Positions 34,323 through 47,834 of a stretch of 64,000 nt of DNA are shown piece by piece. The notes beneath the pieces are model-generated. The model ran no database searches and was not told the origin of the DNA. It saw nothing but the letters and a program-made list of their open reading frames with translations. The stretch is from assembly GCA_900088475.1 (NCBI GenBank), contig FLMG01003327.1, forward strand, positions 677 to 64,676, written 5' to 3'. The position numbers were made by a program, and so were the translations under genes. The DNA is from Hyphochytrium catenoides (Eukaryota > Sar > Hyphochytriomycetes > Hyphochytriales > Hyphochytriaceae). How positions within the stretch are numbered: position 1 is the stretch's first letter; the number at the start of each line of letters is the position of its first letter.

Positions 34323-37300
34323 ATGACTGAGAAGTTCAACTCCCGTTCCAACGTCGCCCAACGCTTGGGCTGGGCGTTTGTGTTGCCTTGCTCTCTTCCC
34401 AACGAGGGTGGTGATGACTGCAGGAGCTCCACTACGGATGATGATCCTTGGGCAAACACTCTCAGGGTTATGGTAGGAAGGCGAAAACGTACAATGACAC
34501 AAGCATCGATTTGACTCTCTCCTCCACAGCTCTCCAAGGCAGAGGCCGATGCCTTAGGAATGCAAGGTACTCAGAGCCCGCAGCCCTGCGACCCGTAGCT
34601 GCACTAGTACAGTCATGATCCTTAATTGACTTTCGGCCATGGCCTTGACACTGATAGCGTGCTGTCCTCTAATCGTGCGACCGGCGCATTGCCTCCACCT
34701 CTTTCACTGGCATGGCTGTGTCAGCCTCCTTTCATTCGCACTCATTTGTCATTTGTCATCGCTTCGATTGCACGCAGAGTATATTTGTTGCCCTGAAGAC
34801 GGTGACTACAAGGAATTTTTAGTAAGGGCGGTCAGGAAGTCCGGACAAGGAAATAGACTGGAGTAGGTTATGTTGTGGCCTTTTATTTTCATTTTGCTAT
34901 GCTGTCAGGGGCTCAGGGGCTCGGTGGCCTTGAATGTTGTCCGGCACATTCCCCTTTCATCTGTCATCTATTTGCTTCTGTCTCTGTTGCGCCTTGTGAT
35001 GGTTAGTCTATGAAACTCCCGCTCCATAGTTTCTTCCCAGCTGGTCACCGCACCTTTGTTTACGGTTTCATGGTTCCTGTTGCCACCTCCGCTGGCCCTG
35101 GGATCTTTGCACTCATTACTATCTCGTTGCACCCCGACTTGGTCCTCGACTAACAGTAAATCCATGTTCTGTTTCATATAAGCGCTCGACATGTCTCCGT
35201 TACGGAGCCTGAAGAGGACGAGACGCACTGCAAAGAAAAAGATGGGAGCCAGAACAGCTTTAGTGTAGAGTCCTATCTGGAAAATGTTCTGGCTATGCCA
35301 AGCAGCAAGTCTTTGGTGCTTCCGCCTCGACCAATCTTCCAAGTTTCCGGTCGCAATCAAAGCCCACAGACAACCCAGGTAATGCACTCGATTAAGTGCT
35401 TAGATGGGTTCGGCTTTACAAGCAAAAGCTAATGTGCTCATATATGGGGCCGTCCAACCCTATCCTTGAGCAGGATCAGGTCTTTTGGATCATGGATAGA
35501 CTCTACGAGTTGCGAGAGGAAGCCTCTGGATCAATAAAGAAGGCTCCGACGTCTGCAGCACCAAGTGAGTGACCACTCCGCTATGAATCTTGCGGGCATG
35601 AGAAGATCGACTTACCTGGTATTGGCAAGGTCTCGCATACATCGTAACAAGTTGCAGGCACCCGAACCTTTTACCTCTAAAGCTCTTGCTAGAGGATGAA
35701 TCACTTCTGTTTCTCGTGGCTGATAGGCCTGCTGTCACCTTCGGAGAGCTTCTAAAGGCACATCGCCACTGTCTTGGGCTGGGATTTAGCGAGAGCTTTG
35801 TAAGATCCTGTCCCTTAGCTAACCTTTATTCAGAAAGCTGTACTAAACCTTACTCACTACTGCCCTCTGTTTTGCTACTCAAACTCATGGCCCTCTTTAC
35901 TGCTGGTGGGATCAGGGCCAGGGCCTAAGCACAGACTTACGGATCAGGTTCATACTTTACCAGCTGCTAAAAGCCGTGGCCTTTGTCCGTCGACAAGGCC
36001 TACGCTTGAGAGAACTGACGCCTGGTAGGCTTGGTGTACGTTCTGTTATCTGGCGTGGGCTTCATACCTCTCTTTCCTTACGTCTCTCATTATAAGTCTC
36101 ATCTCTTCTCTCTTTGCTCTTTCTTGGTAGTTTTTTCCTTTATTTGCTGTCTCGCTTCATGTTTGACCCTTTCTTCGTTTAGATTGCCTTTTCTTGACGG
36201 AAAGGCTGTGGCTGCAACTCGATTGGACATCCTTGCTAAATAAGAGCCAAATGCCAGAAGCTAAGCGAGACCCGTTCCATAGCAAAAGCTACACTTGGGA
36301 AAATGACCTGCGAGAGATAGGGGACTTGCAGAGCCGAGAAACAGGAGGCGTTGCGCCAATAGATAGGTTTCTTGAGCGATGGTCTTCCGACAATATGACC
36401 TCTAGGTGGTGTCGTGGGGAAATCTCCAACTTTGAGTACATCATGGCGATTAACAAAGCTGCTGGACGCACAATGGTGGGTTTAATTATATCCCGTTACT
36501 CTTCCTCTTGTGCCCCACACATGTTCCCAGAATGTTCGGTAGACGTCCTCAGGGCGGTCTGTTAAGCTTTAGTCAAAGGCACCACCCGTATGTTTCCTAT
36601 TGCATCCTCCTTTGCCTTTTTCGTGCTCTTTCCTCGACTCTTTGTTCAATCTGACAGTGCTTCACGTGCCAGGCGAGTAGTTCCTTCCATCCTGTGCTCC
36701 CTTGGGTCACAGACTTTACGGTCCCTTTTGGCGGCTGGAGGGATCTCCACCGAAGCAAGTTCCGTCTAAATAAGGGGGATCAGCTCCTAGATAGGCTCTA
36801 CGAGCATGCGCACATACCTCATCATATCACCGAGAGGTGAGTAGCTATCATGAACCCTTGTAGACATTCGTTTTGGCAAGCCTCTGTAGTATTGTAAGAG
36901 ACGATATGCTGCCCTAACTGCTCGCAACTTGTAGCTTGTCCGAGATCACATACTACATCTACACCGCAAGGAGAACCCCTATGAAGGTGCTGCAGAAGGT
37001 GGTTCGGGCCAACTTTGAGGGTCGGGAGTATCCTGGGACAATAGAGAGACTGTACGAGTGGACTCCGGATGAGGTAGGCCCATTTAGAGCCGTATTTGGA
37101 CTTCTTGTATGATCTGTCTGTACCCGGCACTTGGTCCGTGTAAGCATCTGTTCCTCATTTCTCTGGATGTTTAAGTAGGTGTTGTCCTACAAATAACGTG
37201 CTTAATTGCAACCATACACTGATGCTCCTCCTTCTTTTGGCTCAGTGCATACCGGAGTTTTACTTCGATCCAGATGTCTTCAGGTCGAAGCATGAGAACC

Positions 37301-40300
37301 TCTCAGACCTAGGCATTCCCAGCTGGTGCCAGACTCCAGGTACGGCGCGAAGAGAGTAGAGTGGAGAGACAAAAGGAAGGAGAAAAGAAGAAGAGGAGAA
37401 CAAGAGAGAGAGACAGAGACAGAGAGAGAGAAAGAAAGAAAGAGCGGGAGAGAGATAGAGAGGGAGAACCCTAGAAAGCTAGCAGAGAAGCGAAGTGCCA
37501 GAAGACTACACGGGAGAAAAGTGAGGAAGAGACCGTACTAAAGTTATCTTCCTTCTGGCACCCAAAGAGTTGATCGTGACTGTTGATGGTTCAGCTATGC
37601 TGGGAGTTGCCTAATAGTGATTGCTTTACTCGCTTCTGCAGAGGAGTTTGTTTACTATCATCGGCGGATGTTGGAGAGTGAGACCGTGAGCCGTAATCTT
37701 CATCACTGGATCGATCTTAACTTTGGCTTTGCCCTTTCTGGAGCGGCTGCTAAGCAGAATAAAAACATTCCTTTCCCCTTTCGTAAGAGAGAAAGGTAAG
37801 ATGCTCCGATTGGTAGTGATAGCCTCCCAGCACATTGATCGCTACGCTGTCAGGGGGTGGTTGTCCGTGGATGTGAGATCATATACTGTTGTTTGGCACT
37901 TTGATTCCCACCTTATGCTCCAAAAGGAGTGCCAACTATTTAGCAGTGTCTCTCTTTGCTCATAGCTGGAAGCTCAGAAAGCGACCAGGCTTCGTTCAAA
38001 TTTTCCAAAAGCCTCATCCAAGGCGTGAAAAGAGGGCAGGAGTATCGCTGTGGCCAGACGGTAGAGGTAGGGACTATGGATTTTTTAGAAGAGATGATCG
38101 ACTAAGGTGGTGCTATTGATGGATAGTTGCACGAATGACTGCAGAAGAAAGTCCGGATGATAGCCCCACTTTCAAAAAACTCCCTCCTGTCATTGACATA
38201 ACAACGCCCTCGGCATCCCATCACCGGTATGACACTGTTTACGTAGCAGCAATCCTAGCGAGCGGTGCTTCGACGTCTTGCACAGTGTATCATCCATCCC
38301 TTTTGGCTAATTTTAGACCTCAGTCACCCTAACCCTGCTTCCATCGTACCAGATCTCCGCCCAACCGTTTCGGAGTTTCTACGGTCTCAGACTACTCTCA
38401 AGCCGTGTCTGAAGCTGTACATCAGCTTACCCCCTCACCCTCGTCCCCTGTACTAGCTTTCATGTCTAGCAGAGATCCGCCTTCCTTCAGGCATAGTGAC
38501 GAATTATCAAGATCCGACCTTACTCTTCTGGCAGGTGACAAGAAGGCAGACGCAACTGAAAGTCATGGAGGACGAGAGACAGCAGGTGAGGTAGTTCTAA
38601 ATGACTCTGCCGTTAGTCGCTCTATGTGGTTCGAAGTTGTCCTACTTCTTCCAGGTCATTATCTGTCCATTCTGCTGCACACTCCCTGCTTGCTACCAGC
38701 CATGCTAAAGCGGCCCGATCCCTTTTCAGCAGGATTAAGGGCATCCATACACTCAAGCCATCCGAGCCACAGCCATACGCATACAGGGGAACGAGAGAGA
38801 GAGAAGGGTAGCCCTTTCAATGTAGGGTTCCTAGCTCCACTTCTGCCGGGCTACCACCACTTCTATGTAGTGAACAGAGAATGCTTGCTATCTCCACAGT
38901 CTCTCTGTGTTTCGCTTCCCTCGTGCCCTACCTGATTGTCCTAGCGTACGTTCTCTTGTTCCTCATTCTCCGTTACGCTCGACTTTATACCAGCTCCGTG
39001 GAAAGTTTTCTGGCACCACACCGACCAGCTCTCAGACTAGCCAAGGAGGGCCTACGGCAAACACTTCAAACTCTTCTTCGTCTCCGTCTTATCAGGGTAT
39101 GAGCTAGATGTATTTGATAGTCCCATGCATGACTTGCATACACCTTCCTCGGCTCCCTTCGCATGTGCCTCCCGTATCTCGTTCCCTGCCCTCCCTTTGT
39201 CGCTTAAACCCTCGTTAGCCGTCGTCCTGTTGACATCTTGCCTGTAATAAGACAAGAACCTTCTCAAGAGCTGGCTCGTAAATACCGCCAGACTGGAGCA
39301 TCACGTGAGCCAGGTATCGTTTGGGTGGACGGTCACTGTCTTAATATGCCATCAAGTCCTTATCTAGAATTACTCATACCTTTAGGTTTGCTCGTTGCAT
39401 CGATCAGCTCTTTCTTCCACAAAGCAAGTCACCTTGACTCTACATGTTTGTTATCACTTCATTAAGGAGCCCGAGCGGTCAATCTCAATACCTGAAAGAC
39501 TTAGCAAGAGTGACAGAGGAAAAACGAGTCCGGGAGGCCCAAATGCCCAATGCCTGTTAAACATTCCTCGAGATGCCTCTCCAATTGCGCTGTCGTCAAA
39601 CTCATCGCCGCTTGTAGCCGTGAGAATTCATCTGCCAAAGCAAGAACTGGAAGGGGTCAGGTAAGAACCAGAGCATGGAAGGTTAAGAGGGAGGGAGAAT
39701 TGTTTACCTGCCCACTTTGAGCGTTTAGAAGGGTTACCAAGTAATGATGGCTAACGTACACAAAGATTGGACCAGGTAGCTCCGGAGGTTCCGGCCTACG
39801 GCAACATGGTGGAACCAATGTTAAACCCGATCTACTCTCCTATGCAAGTGATGGAAGATGTTGAAGGGATACCAGGAATGAAGAAGGAAGAGAGAAGCGA
39901 GTTCGAAGAGGATGAAGCTTTCTCTGTTGGCTGTTTGCTAGCTGAGATGTACCTAGGTCGGCCATTATTCTCTCGGAGCCGCTACCTTACTTACATAGCA
40001 TCCCTTGGTACGTTACGGTCCGCTACTCCAGATTCGCCTTCATCTCTGGATATGTGTCCTAAGCCGCTCCTATTATCTTCATGTTGCCCTGCTTTGTCGT
40101 TCCTCTTACACCTCTTTATCCTTGCATCCATAGAGAATCTAGGGGAAGGTGAGACGAAACCGAAAGCAGCCCAGGGGACAAAAATCTTGACAGCACTCCC
40201 TGAACTCAGTGCGTTGCCTCCGTATGTGCAGGTAAATAGTTTCTTCTGGCTCTATAATTTCATGGAAACCTCTTGATAGCCTTTGCCTGAATACTTACGA

Positions 40301-43300
40301 CCTCTATCGTTCATCGAGCTCACTCCTCTTCCGGCACTTCATGCCGATGTACGAGGCTTATCTTTGGCTGTAGGTGCATGTCTAGTTACCCTGCTAAGCC
40401 GTCTTCAGGACCTTCTTGCAGGTTTGCTTGATCCGAGTGCTGAGAGGCGGATGAAGGCCCTGAGGTCCGCGTGTGCTCTAGTGGAAGGAGATAATGAGCA
40501 TGCGGGTGGCCAAGTAAACACCCTGAACTATTTCTTCCCAACCTACTTTGAAGAGCTGTATGTTAATCTGGTGCGGCTCCAATCTCAGGTATCTGACCCT
40601 TCTGGGCTATGTCAGGTTAAGAGTTCCACTTCCGCCAATAGCGCATTTGCTTGTATGTCAAGGACTCGGTGATACGATAACAGCCAAGGCAAGACTTTAA
40701 CTGACCTCTCTGACGCTTACCTATTCTTGCTGTCTCCCACCAACAGCCATGTCTGGAGGAGCAGCTGAAGGTCGCGAATGACTACCTTCGCAAACTTCTG
40801 GCTGCGCCTAGTCCAGCATTCCATTTCCTGTTCCCTTATCTCCTTGACTTCTTCGACATACCAACTCAAGGACAGCGAAAAGTTGTCATAGGTACGGCAG
40901 CTCTTATGAGAGTTCCTCCTCAGTCTCTCCCGCCAGTGTTAACGTTGCCCATCCTATAGCACTCCGTTATTTATTTGACTCGCTGGCAAGGATCCTAGGG
41001 CCAGAGGAGACGAAGAACTATCTGTTACCCCCAATTGGTAGGGGCCTGTCGCTCACCAGAACTCCTTTTCCGGCAGGATGTATCCCTCTGCGTGACGTGT
41101 GCTCTCATCGACACATGGCCAACATACCTAGACATTAGCAGCGTTCTGTTCTTGGTGCTTTGGTCGTAATCCCACCCATCATTTTGCTCTGGCATGAAAA
41201 GGAGTTCTCTATAGAGTTCAGCTTTTCTTTTGACACGCTTTCAATTTTCTGTTCTTATCAATGAACAGCACAACTATTTGACAGCTCGGACGACGCCGTG
41301 GTGGTCCGAGCCCTTATTTCTTTCCCCCTAGTTCGGAGCGTTCTTATCAGGGCAGGCCCAAGTATCTTCTTCCAGCATGTAAGTAACCTCATTTCCGTTT
41401 GGTGGTAAGGCTTCCTTATGCGCTTGCTGGTCAAAGTCTGCTTGTACCAGGACTGATCCCTGGATACATCTTCCCTTTTTTGCCGTTCTTAAGAGACTTG
41501 ACCTCTAATGTTGCGCGATGCGCCGATTCCTTTCATCTGTCGCTTCTGTTGAGCAGCTTTTACCATCAATGTTGGACTGGCTGTGTTTCCGATCGGAGGC
41601 AGATCACTCAGTCATGGAGGTGAGAAGTCTAATTGTCGGTATGCAGTCGGACAAGGCAGAGAGAGAGAGCGGGCATTGAGGGAGAGGAATCGGAGGGAAG
41701 CGAAAGGGGATCTGGTTGGGAGAAAGCCGGCGGGAACGACCAGGATGTGCCTCGTACGCTGCCCGCTAGCACACAGAAAGCTCTACAAAGAGGCAGTGAT
41801 GGCGAGCGTGTAGAAAAGAATAGAAAAGGAAATTGACCCTAAATGAGGTTAACCCACAGTCAAGCGCTGATAACATTCGCTCTAGGTTGCCGCCCAGACT
41901 GTTCGGGACCTGATGACTGTGGAGACAATGGGCTCCGGGCTTACATCGCGGTACCTCTTTCCTGCACTGCTCTATCACCTTGGACGCGTCAAGCCAGGAA
42001 GCGAGACAAGATCGTTTAACACGTTAGTTAAGACTCTTAGGAAGTAGTTGAAGATGCTATTCTCTTCTTTGTACTCTGATTCACCAAGGGCGCCCCTTCC
42101 AGTTCTCCATGTATCCGATTTCTCAACCCTAGTTCCCATCTTACGTCGTCCGTAGGGAACTCTCTCATTCGTACGCAGACTGCAAGCTACTCATAGCTCC
42201 TCTCTGTACGACAGGCGTCATGAAGGGACGAGCACACCCGGGGCAGAAGAGTTCTTTCTCCTATTCCCTGCCGACTTCAAATATTCACAGGCCATGCTAG
42301 CAAGTGAGTACAGCATTTCTACCTGTAGGTTGTTAGAGGCGCCTGCCCGTCCCTGAGCTTGTCGGCTTCTACTTCTCCCTATTTGTCCCGAACACCAGCT
42401 CGATTCATGCAGCGCGAAGAAGATGCCATGCAGTACCATCGCTCTGACATTATAATGCTAGAAAGCAAACTGTCACAAGCTGCCCTCTGACATTTATCTG
42501 TTATATCACAGAAGCCATAACAGACGTATCGCTTCAACTGGGACTCGTACCGGTAGCCTCGGTCCTCATACCTCATGTTCTGAAGGTCCTACCTGCTCTT
42601 GCAGAGTCAATTGGTGGAATGAGCGTCGGTAGAACTAATTGGGTAAGAAGCATAGTGTGGAAAGCAGAGTCCTTGAGCAGAAGTTGTTTTCGTCTGTGCA
42701 TCTCTTGAGATGTTGCTCACTTCACCCTTGCATCTGTTATCTGTGTTCGGTTTATTTGTATATCTCAGCACTATGACCACCTCTTTACCAGGGTGAGCTG
42801 CGAGAAACCGCGAAGGCAATGTTGGCTGTTTTGGACGTAATAGAAGGAATCCTTCCTCTCCTGGACTCGAAGGTACTAAATCGCATCAAATTGCTAGGTG
42901 CAGATGGTGACGATCCTACTAGTTAATATCTCCTAGCCTCTATTCCTCCCAAAGGTCCTCTAAGCTTTGAGTCTGCGCAGTGAAGTCCCAATTGCTTGCT
43001 TCGCGTCCCGTACTTACCCTGTTCTGATTGTGCTGATCTCCTCTTGGTAGCAAACGCACCAATGCCATCTCTTCATGAGATCTTTATTGATCCCTATGCT
43101 GTACGCAACCTGTCGCTGACGCTTGTCCGTCTTTTGCCCTCTTTCTTCCGCGCCCGTGGAATTCTCCGTCGGTTCCCTTAATCTACGTCCCTACACTATA
43201 TGTTTCTTCACTTGTCCCTCTTCGCCAGACCACTGCATGGGAGCTGCTGTACAATACTCGTTATTCCATCGTTTCGCTACTCTCGGATCTGCCTTTTCCA

Positions 43301-46300
43301 TCATATCGTCTCTCGCAACCAGGAGCCGTCCTGCCTCCAGGGACGCGTCTATACCCACTTCTGCATTTAAAGCTTGGCAAAATCATTCATGCAGCAGCCT
43401 CAAAGGTTGGAATCTCCTTTTGTTTCAGGCGTATTACTTGTCATATGCATGCCTTTGCGATTGCTTCCTCAGCAGAGGTTCTTACGTGTCTGAATCTGCC
43501 AGCCTTCAATATTAGATAATCCCCAGTTGCTTTTGCGGTTGCTGACTGCTCTGCATATTGTTGCTCACTAAGCCTGCCTCTTACGTTACTCACCTTCACA
43601 GGTCGGCCTCCCAGACTCGAAGAAGACCATCTTCCCTGGTCTTGCTGCTCTATTTAGGAGGTTTACCGAACAGTTCGCGCAGGAGCAGGTATATGAAAAA
43701 TAGAGACTGCTAGACATAAAAGAGTTCGGGCTTCACATAGGAAGAAGGCGCAAGGACCGTAAGAGCAATTAACAGTGTGTATGTGGTGAGAACAAGAGAT
43801 ATGTAGCAGAGGGGCGGCTTACGATATAGGAGCTTGCCTCGTCTTCTAACACTTCCAGCAGCGAGGGTCCCCAAATTACGAGCTCGGGGAGGTACTGGTC
43901 CTCTCGCTCTACTGCCCCTTAGTGGAACTCTTCGGGCGCCAGGTCATGGAAGAAAATGTAAGCTAGCATCGTCATCTCCGTGGAGTATTCAGATGCGAAT
44001 GCAACGATGTCATCGGCTTGTGCTACAACATCATCCTCTCCCTCATTACTTGCCTGTGTATCAAGCCTTTCTGCACCTAGCGGTAGCCGCTTCTCAATTT
44101 TCGTTTGTCAATAATGGTCGCAGATACCTACGCTCAACCCACGTCTCGTGTGGAAGTTCTCGAGCCAGCGAGAAGAAGTTTTACCTCCGCATTCTCTTCC
44201 TCCAACACTCCTGCACTCTAAAGAGAGCCGCGCTTCTGGTGTCCTTGATGAGCAAGTGGTAGAAGGAGGAACTGAGCCGTCCGGAGTGGAAAGGGATGGC
44301 GAAGAAGACCATCCTGATCACTCAGAGAACGAGTTTGAAGATGAAGAGCTCCTCCTTCCAGGAGCCATCCCGGACTCGGAGACGGTGGGGGGACAACAGG
44401 TGAGGAAATAGAGTTAAAGGGTGCTTAACGAGACGAGCAGGGCGGCACTTAGAGTTCTTAACGAAATGACTTGAAGTGTGAAAGATCGGTAGTCCACACG
44501 CGAAGACAAAGGAGAAGGTTCAGGATGCTCTATGAGCACCGGCGAAGAGGGACAGATCTTTGCAGAATTGGGTGAAGGTAACCTTTAAACATGCTAACAC
44601 CCTTTCGATGCTAGCCTGCGCTCCCACTGGCTACTCAGGCTGATGAACAGATCAAACTTGAAGAGCAGCTGGAGGCACTTTCAAGGCGCACCGGTATGTT
44701 AGGGATTGAGATACTGGGAGAAAAGCGAGTTATGTGCCTGTATACCTGAATATGGCAGCGCCCAGATAGATGATAGCAGTAGCGGTTTATGCCTTAGCTG
44801 TGAATGGGTAAGACTCAAAACGTTTATCGCGACGAGTGAGATAAATGGCGAGAGGAGTCGCGAGGAGGGATAAAAAAGTAAAAGAGAATACTTCTTTGAT
44901 TATCTACTCTTTGGTAGGAATGGACCTATCTTCCTCCAGCCCAGCCCGCCATACTTCTAGGAATCGTCGACGCCGCCGCGCAGCAATTAATCCTGTCTGG
45001 CTGACGGGACCCGAGAAAACCTATGATCACAGATCATGGAGCAGGTAAGTCCACCTAAAAGGATAAGTGAGAATGCTAGCTTAGCTAAAGAGAGAAAGGC
45101 AAACGGCCTAGAACAGCTGCATGTTGAGTGTAAACATGCTTGTTATCTACGACAGAGTCAAAGAAGAGATTGTAATGGGTTTGTGCTGTGCTCTGTCATG
45201 TCGCTTATAACCTTTACTCTGCTTAGAACACACGAATCATGGACCTTAGGCACAGACACACGTGACCAGTTACGTGCTCACTCTTCAGCCGTCCGATGCA
45301 TGGCTGTCAACTCGTCCGAGTCCCTGCTCCTCTCGGGTTCATCTATCGGAACAGTTCGAGTGTGGAAGCTGACGGTACGTCATCCTCCCATAAGTCTCAA
45401 TGTGCTAGTATCCTATGCTTGTGCCCGAAGTGGGCTGCGCTCATGTGCTTGTTCTATGAATATCTATACTTTAGGATTACCCTGTCTCCCTCGAGTATTC
45501 CTTCTACAGTCAGCGGGAGCCAGTGTCTGCCGTCTTTGCGCTTCCCGGAACCTCTCGTATCGGTTCGTGCTCCCGCTCTAGGGTGCAGCTCTGGGATATC
45601 AAGACTCAGCAAGTAAAGGCTTTATCTCTTCTCAAACCGAATTCCTACCCTCTGATGTCAAACCTGATTTTCGTCTTGGCAGGCAATCTACCAGCTCAGG
45701 GAGCAAGGAGACTTTTTCACCTGCGCTAGTCCGGTGCCAGTAGGTTCAGTGGTGGGCCTGGGATCGGATGTCCTAGCAAGTCAAAATCAGGTGATGATCT
45801 CCCCAAGTCTATGTCATAAGCGACTACTTTCATACCGCTGCTATTATTTTCTGATATCCCTCTCTTTTTCTCCTCCTCCACTACCACTTTCTCTTCTCCT
45901 TAGGTCCTGGTGGCGGCATTGGATAAGGTCTCCTGCATTGACTTAAGAGTTCCGAGCAACAAAGCTGTCCCTTCCTGGTCGCTCAAAGGTCAGAGATAGC
46001 TTAGGTGTCACGGTAGTCTCAAGATGCGTTCCTATCAGATAATGGATACCAATCCCTGCCTAAGCTTCTTGCTTGGTTCTCACCCTAGTCCATTTGCTTG
46101 CATATTGCTGATATTAGCTTCATTCTCGCTCTTTTACGGTCTTTTCAGCTCCCGGTAGTCCGCCGACAGACTTAAGCCAAAATTTCATCTCCGCCCTGTC
46201 CCCTATGTCTGATGGCAAAGTGATTGCTGTTGGACAGAGCTCTGGCAACATTACGCTTCTGGACTCCCGGACAGGTCAGTGGAGGGTAGCTATGAGCGGA

Positions 46301-47313
46301 GGAGAAGTGAAAGGGACGTGGTCAATGGTTCGATAGCGGTACGAGCTAGCCTGCAAGGGTAACCTACACACAGGGCAGAAGGAATCCGGACATGCCAACC
46401 GACTAGACAGAAGAAGCAACCAAACAACCTAACGGCTCTTATCCTACATAGGAGGCTTCCTCCATCGTTTCTCGGCGTCAGAAAGCGATTCTGGTGTGTG
46501 TCGTCTCTTCTCTCTTCGTTCTAGACAGCTTCTCTCGGTAACTGCAGACAGAAACGTCACGTTATGGAGCCTGGCAGGAGGAGGACGGGTTGAAGAGCGG
46601 AGTGTGATGGGAGGTAATGACCTAGGAGAACGCCTGACCACCAAGCGTTTATCCCTCTTGGGTCTGAAAGACACAACTGGAAACGATAGAGTACAGAGCT
46701 TCGATTGCAGTGTTCGAGAACACTCCCAAGGCTTCACCTTTTACTATGTCTCAGGTAAAATGTCAAGGACACTTGCCTAGCGGTGTATGAGCCAGGAGGG
46801 GAGAGATGCTTAGGAAGATGGGGAAGAGAGACTGGGTGTGATGCCTGGGAAGATGATGAGTCATGGGGAAGAAGTGGCCGGTGCAGTAATAATTGTGTCT
46901 GAAGGCAGAGGGAAGGAGCAAGACCTCTCACATTAAGTAGGTCTTCTGTTGAGGTGGGCCGAGGCGCGAGACGAGCTACGTCTGGTTCTTTCCCGTCCTT
47001 GCTCTGTTTCTCTCTCTGCGTCTCCCTTCCCCACCTTGCCCACTCCGTTCCTGCATTGCATTCTGGATCCGGTCGTGCCCTGGCTTGTGTCACTTTTTCC
47101 CTAACTCATAACACTTTCACAGGTGGGAAGTATGCTACCGCCACCGTCGCTGGGACTGAAGGAGGAGACGTTGCTGTGGAATCGCTACCGCTCTTTGTTA
47201 ACGTGTCCCGAGGGAAGACGGAGAGAGCGAACGCCATCTCGTTTGCCCTGTTACCTCTGCGGCACATGGGGCTCGTGGGGGGAGATGATGGGATTATCCG
47301 GGTCATTTGCTAG
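34323..47313 (+). CDS. wdr81: WDR81/LvsG-type BEACH-WD40 protein, many exons
   Basis: About 13 kb of small + strand exons encode one protein aligned to WDR81 from end to end. The N-terminal part has a degenerate kinase-like lobe ([20 protein letters not shown], then [20 protein letters not shown]). The BEACH domain follows ([73 protein letters not shown]). After it comes a kinase C-lobe-like segment ([20 protein letters not shown]), a long helical middle region, an acidic segment near 44260-44400 and C-terminal WD40 repeats ending [11 protein letters not shown] at the TAG of 47311-47313. In animals WDR81, with WDR91, limits PI3P on endosomes, and it also acts in aggregate clearance; Dictyostelium LvsG is the closest protist relative. 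A similar endosomal role is inferred. The start is uncertain: ATG 34323 was chosen because residues just after it (GWAFVLP) resemble the WDR81 N-terminus. Several middle exon borders are unresolved. Confidence 0.85.
36200..37800 (+). other. BEACH domain exons of the WDR81-like gene
   Basis: Exons at about 36240-36476, 36680-36840, 36930-37073, 37240-37340 and 37640-37790 give a near-complete BEACH domain, from [20 protein letters not shown] to [18 protein letters not shown]. The BEACH-specific PDECIPEFY and HHWIDLNFG motifs are intact. Confidence 0.9.
37340..37480 (+). repeat. Purine-only tract inside a WDR81-like intron
   Basis: About 130 bases between two BEACH exons are almost entirely A and G on the + strand (AGAGAGAC, GAAAGAAAG and AAGAAGAAG runs). 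It follows a GGTA donor at about 37340 and lies within an intron. Confidence 0.65.
45240..47313 (+). other. WD40 repeat exons of the WDR81-like gene
   Basis: Repeat units end in the usual W/L-D-x-x-x pattern: [16 protein letters not shown] (45330), [12 protein letters not shown] (45590), [15 protein letters not shown] (45905), [11 protein letters not shown] (46235), [15 protein letters not shown] (46530) and [14 protein letters not shown] (47270). At least six blades are visible, consistent with a seven-bladed propeller. Confidence 0.85.
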
Positions 47314-47333
47314 TCATCTCGCGTGAAGCGCCT

Positions 47334-47834
47334 TCATGCTACTAAAGGGAGCCGCGGGAAGGGGCTGCGATCAGGTCCTTCAAATATCAGTGCTGGGCTA
47401 TCACCGTGGTTGGCAAGATGGTCGTCTCTTCTTCGTCCACGTAATGGCAATCGATTACTGGCATGAGGGCCGTTCTCAAGGCGTAGGTCACGTCTTCTAC
47501 TTTCTAGTCTATCCAGATGGGCTTTCAAGCTAGTACAATATAGACGTCGCAACAAGGAGGAACGGCGAAGACAACACCTCGCATGAATCCATTCAACTAA
47601 CCTAAAGGAGCTGGGTTGACAAAGAACGTGTCCCAGCAAGCTGCGGGTTTGACTGTGAGGGAGAGACCTCCAGACCTTTGATGGTGAAGGGGGCAGTTTC
47701 CCAAGAAGATAATGCTTAGATAGCAGAGTGTATGGCCCCAAACTGTCCTCCACCTCCATTCGAAGCGTTCGCCCATAGAATGTGAAGACTCTTGTCTTTC
47801 TTCCATCTCGCGCACAGGTTCTTTTCTTCTTCAT
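47334..47834 (-). CDS. Possible small minus-strand gene, unrecognised
   Basis: A 166-residue frame runs from ATG 47834 to a stop at 47334, just after the convergent WDR81 stop. It is very basic and Arg/Leu-rich, with no motif, signal or repeat that I recognise. A second open frame on the same strand (47815-47597) overlaps it and has at least as good protein character, so either may be chance. I would treat it as a weak candidate or as WDR81 3' untranslated sequence read backwards. Confidence 0.2.
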   Translation of the reverse strand: MKKKRTCARDGRKTRVFTFYGRTLRMEVEDSLGPYTLLSKHYLLGKLPPSPSKVWRSLPHSQTRSLLGHVLCQPSSFRLVEWIHARCCLRRSSLLRRLYCTSLKAHLDRLESRRRDLRLENGPHASNRLPLRGRRRDDHLANHGDSPALIFEGPDRSPFPRLPLVA

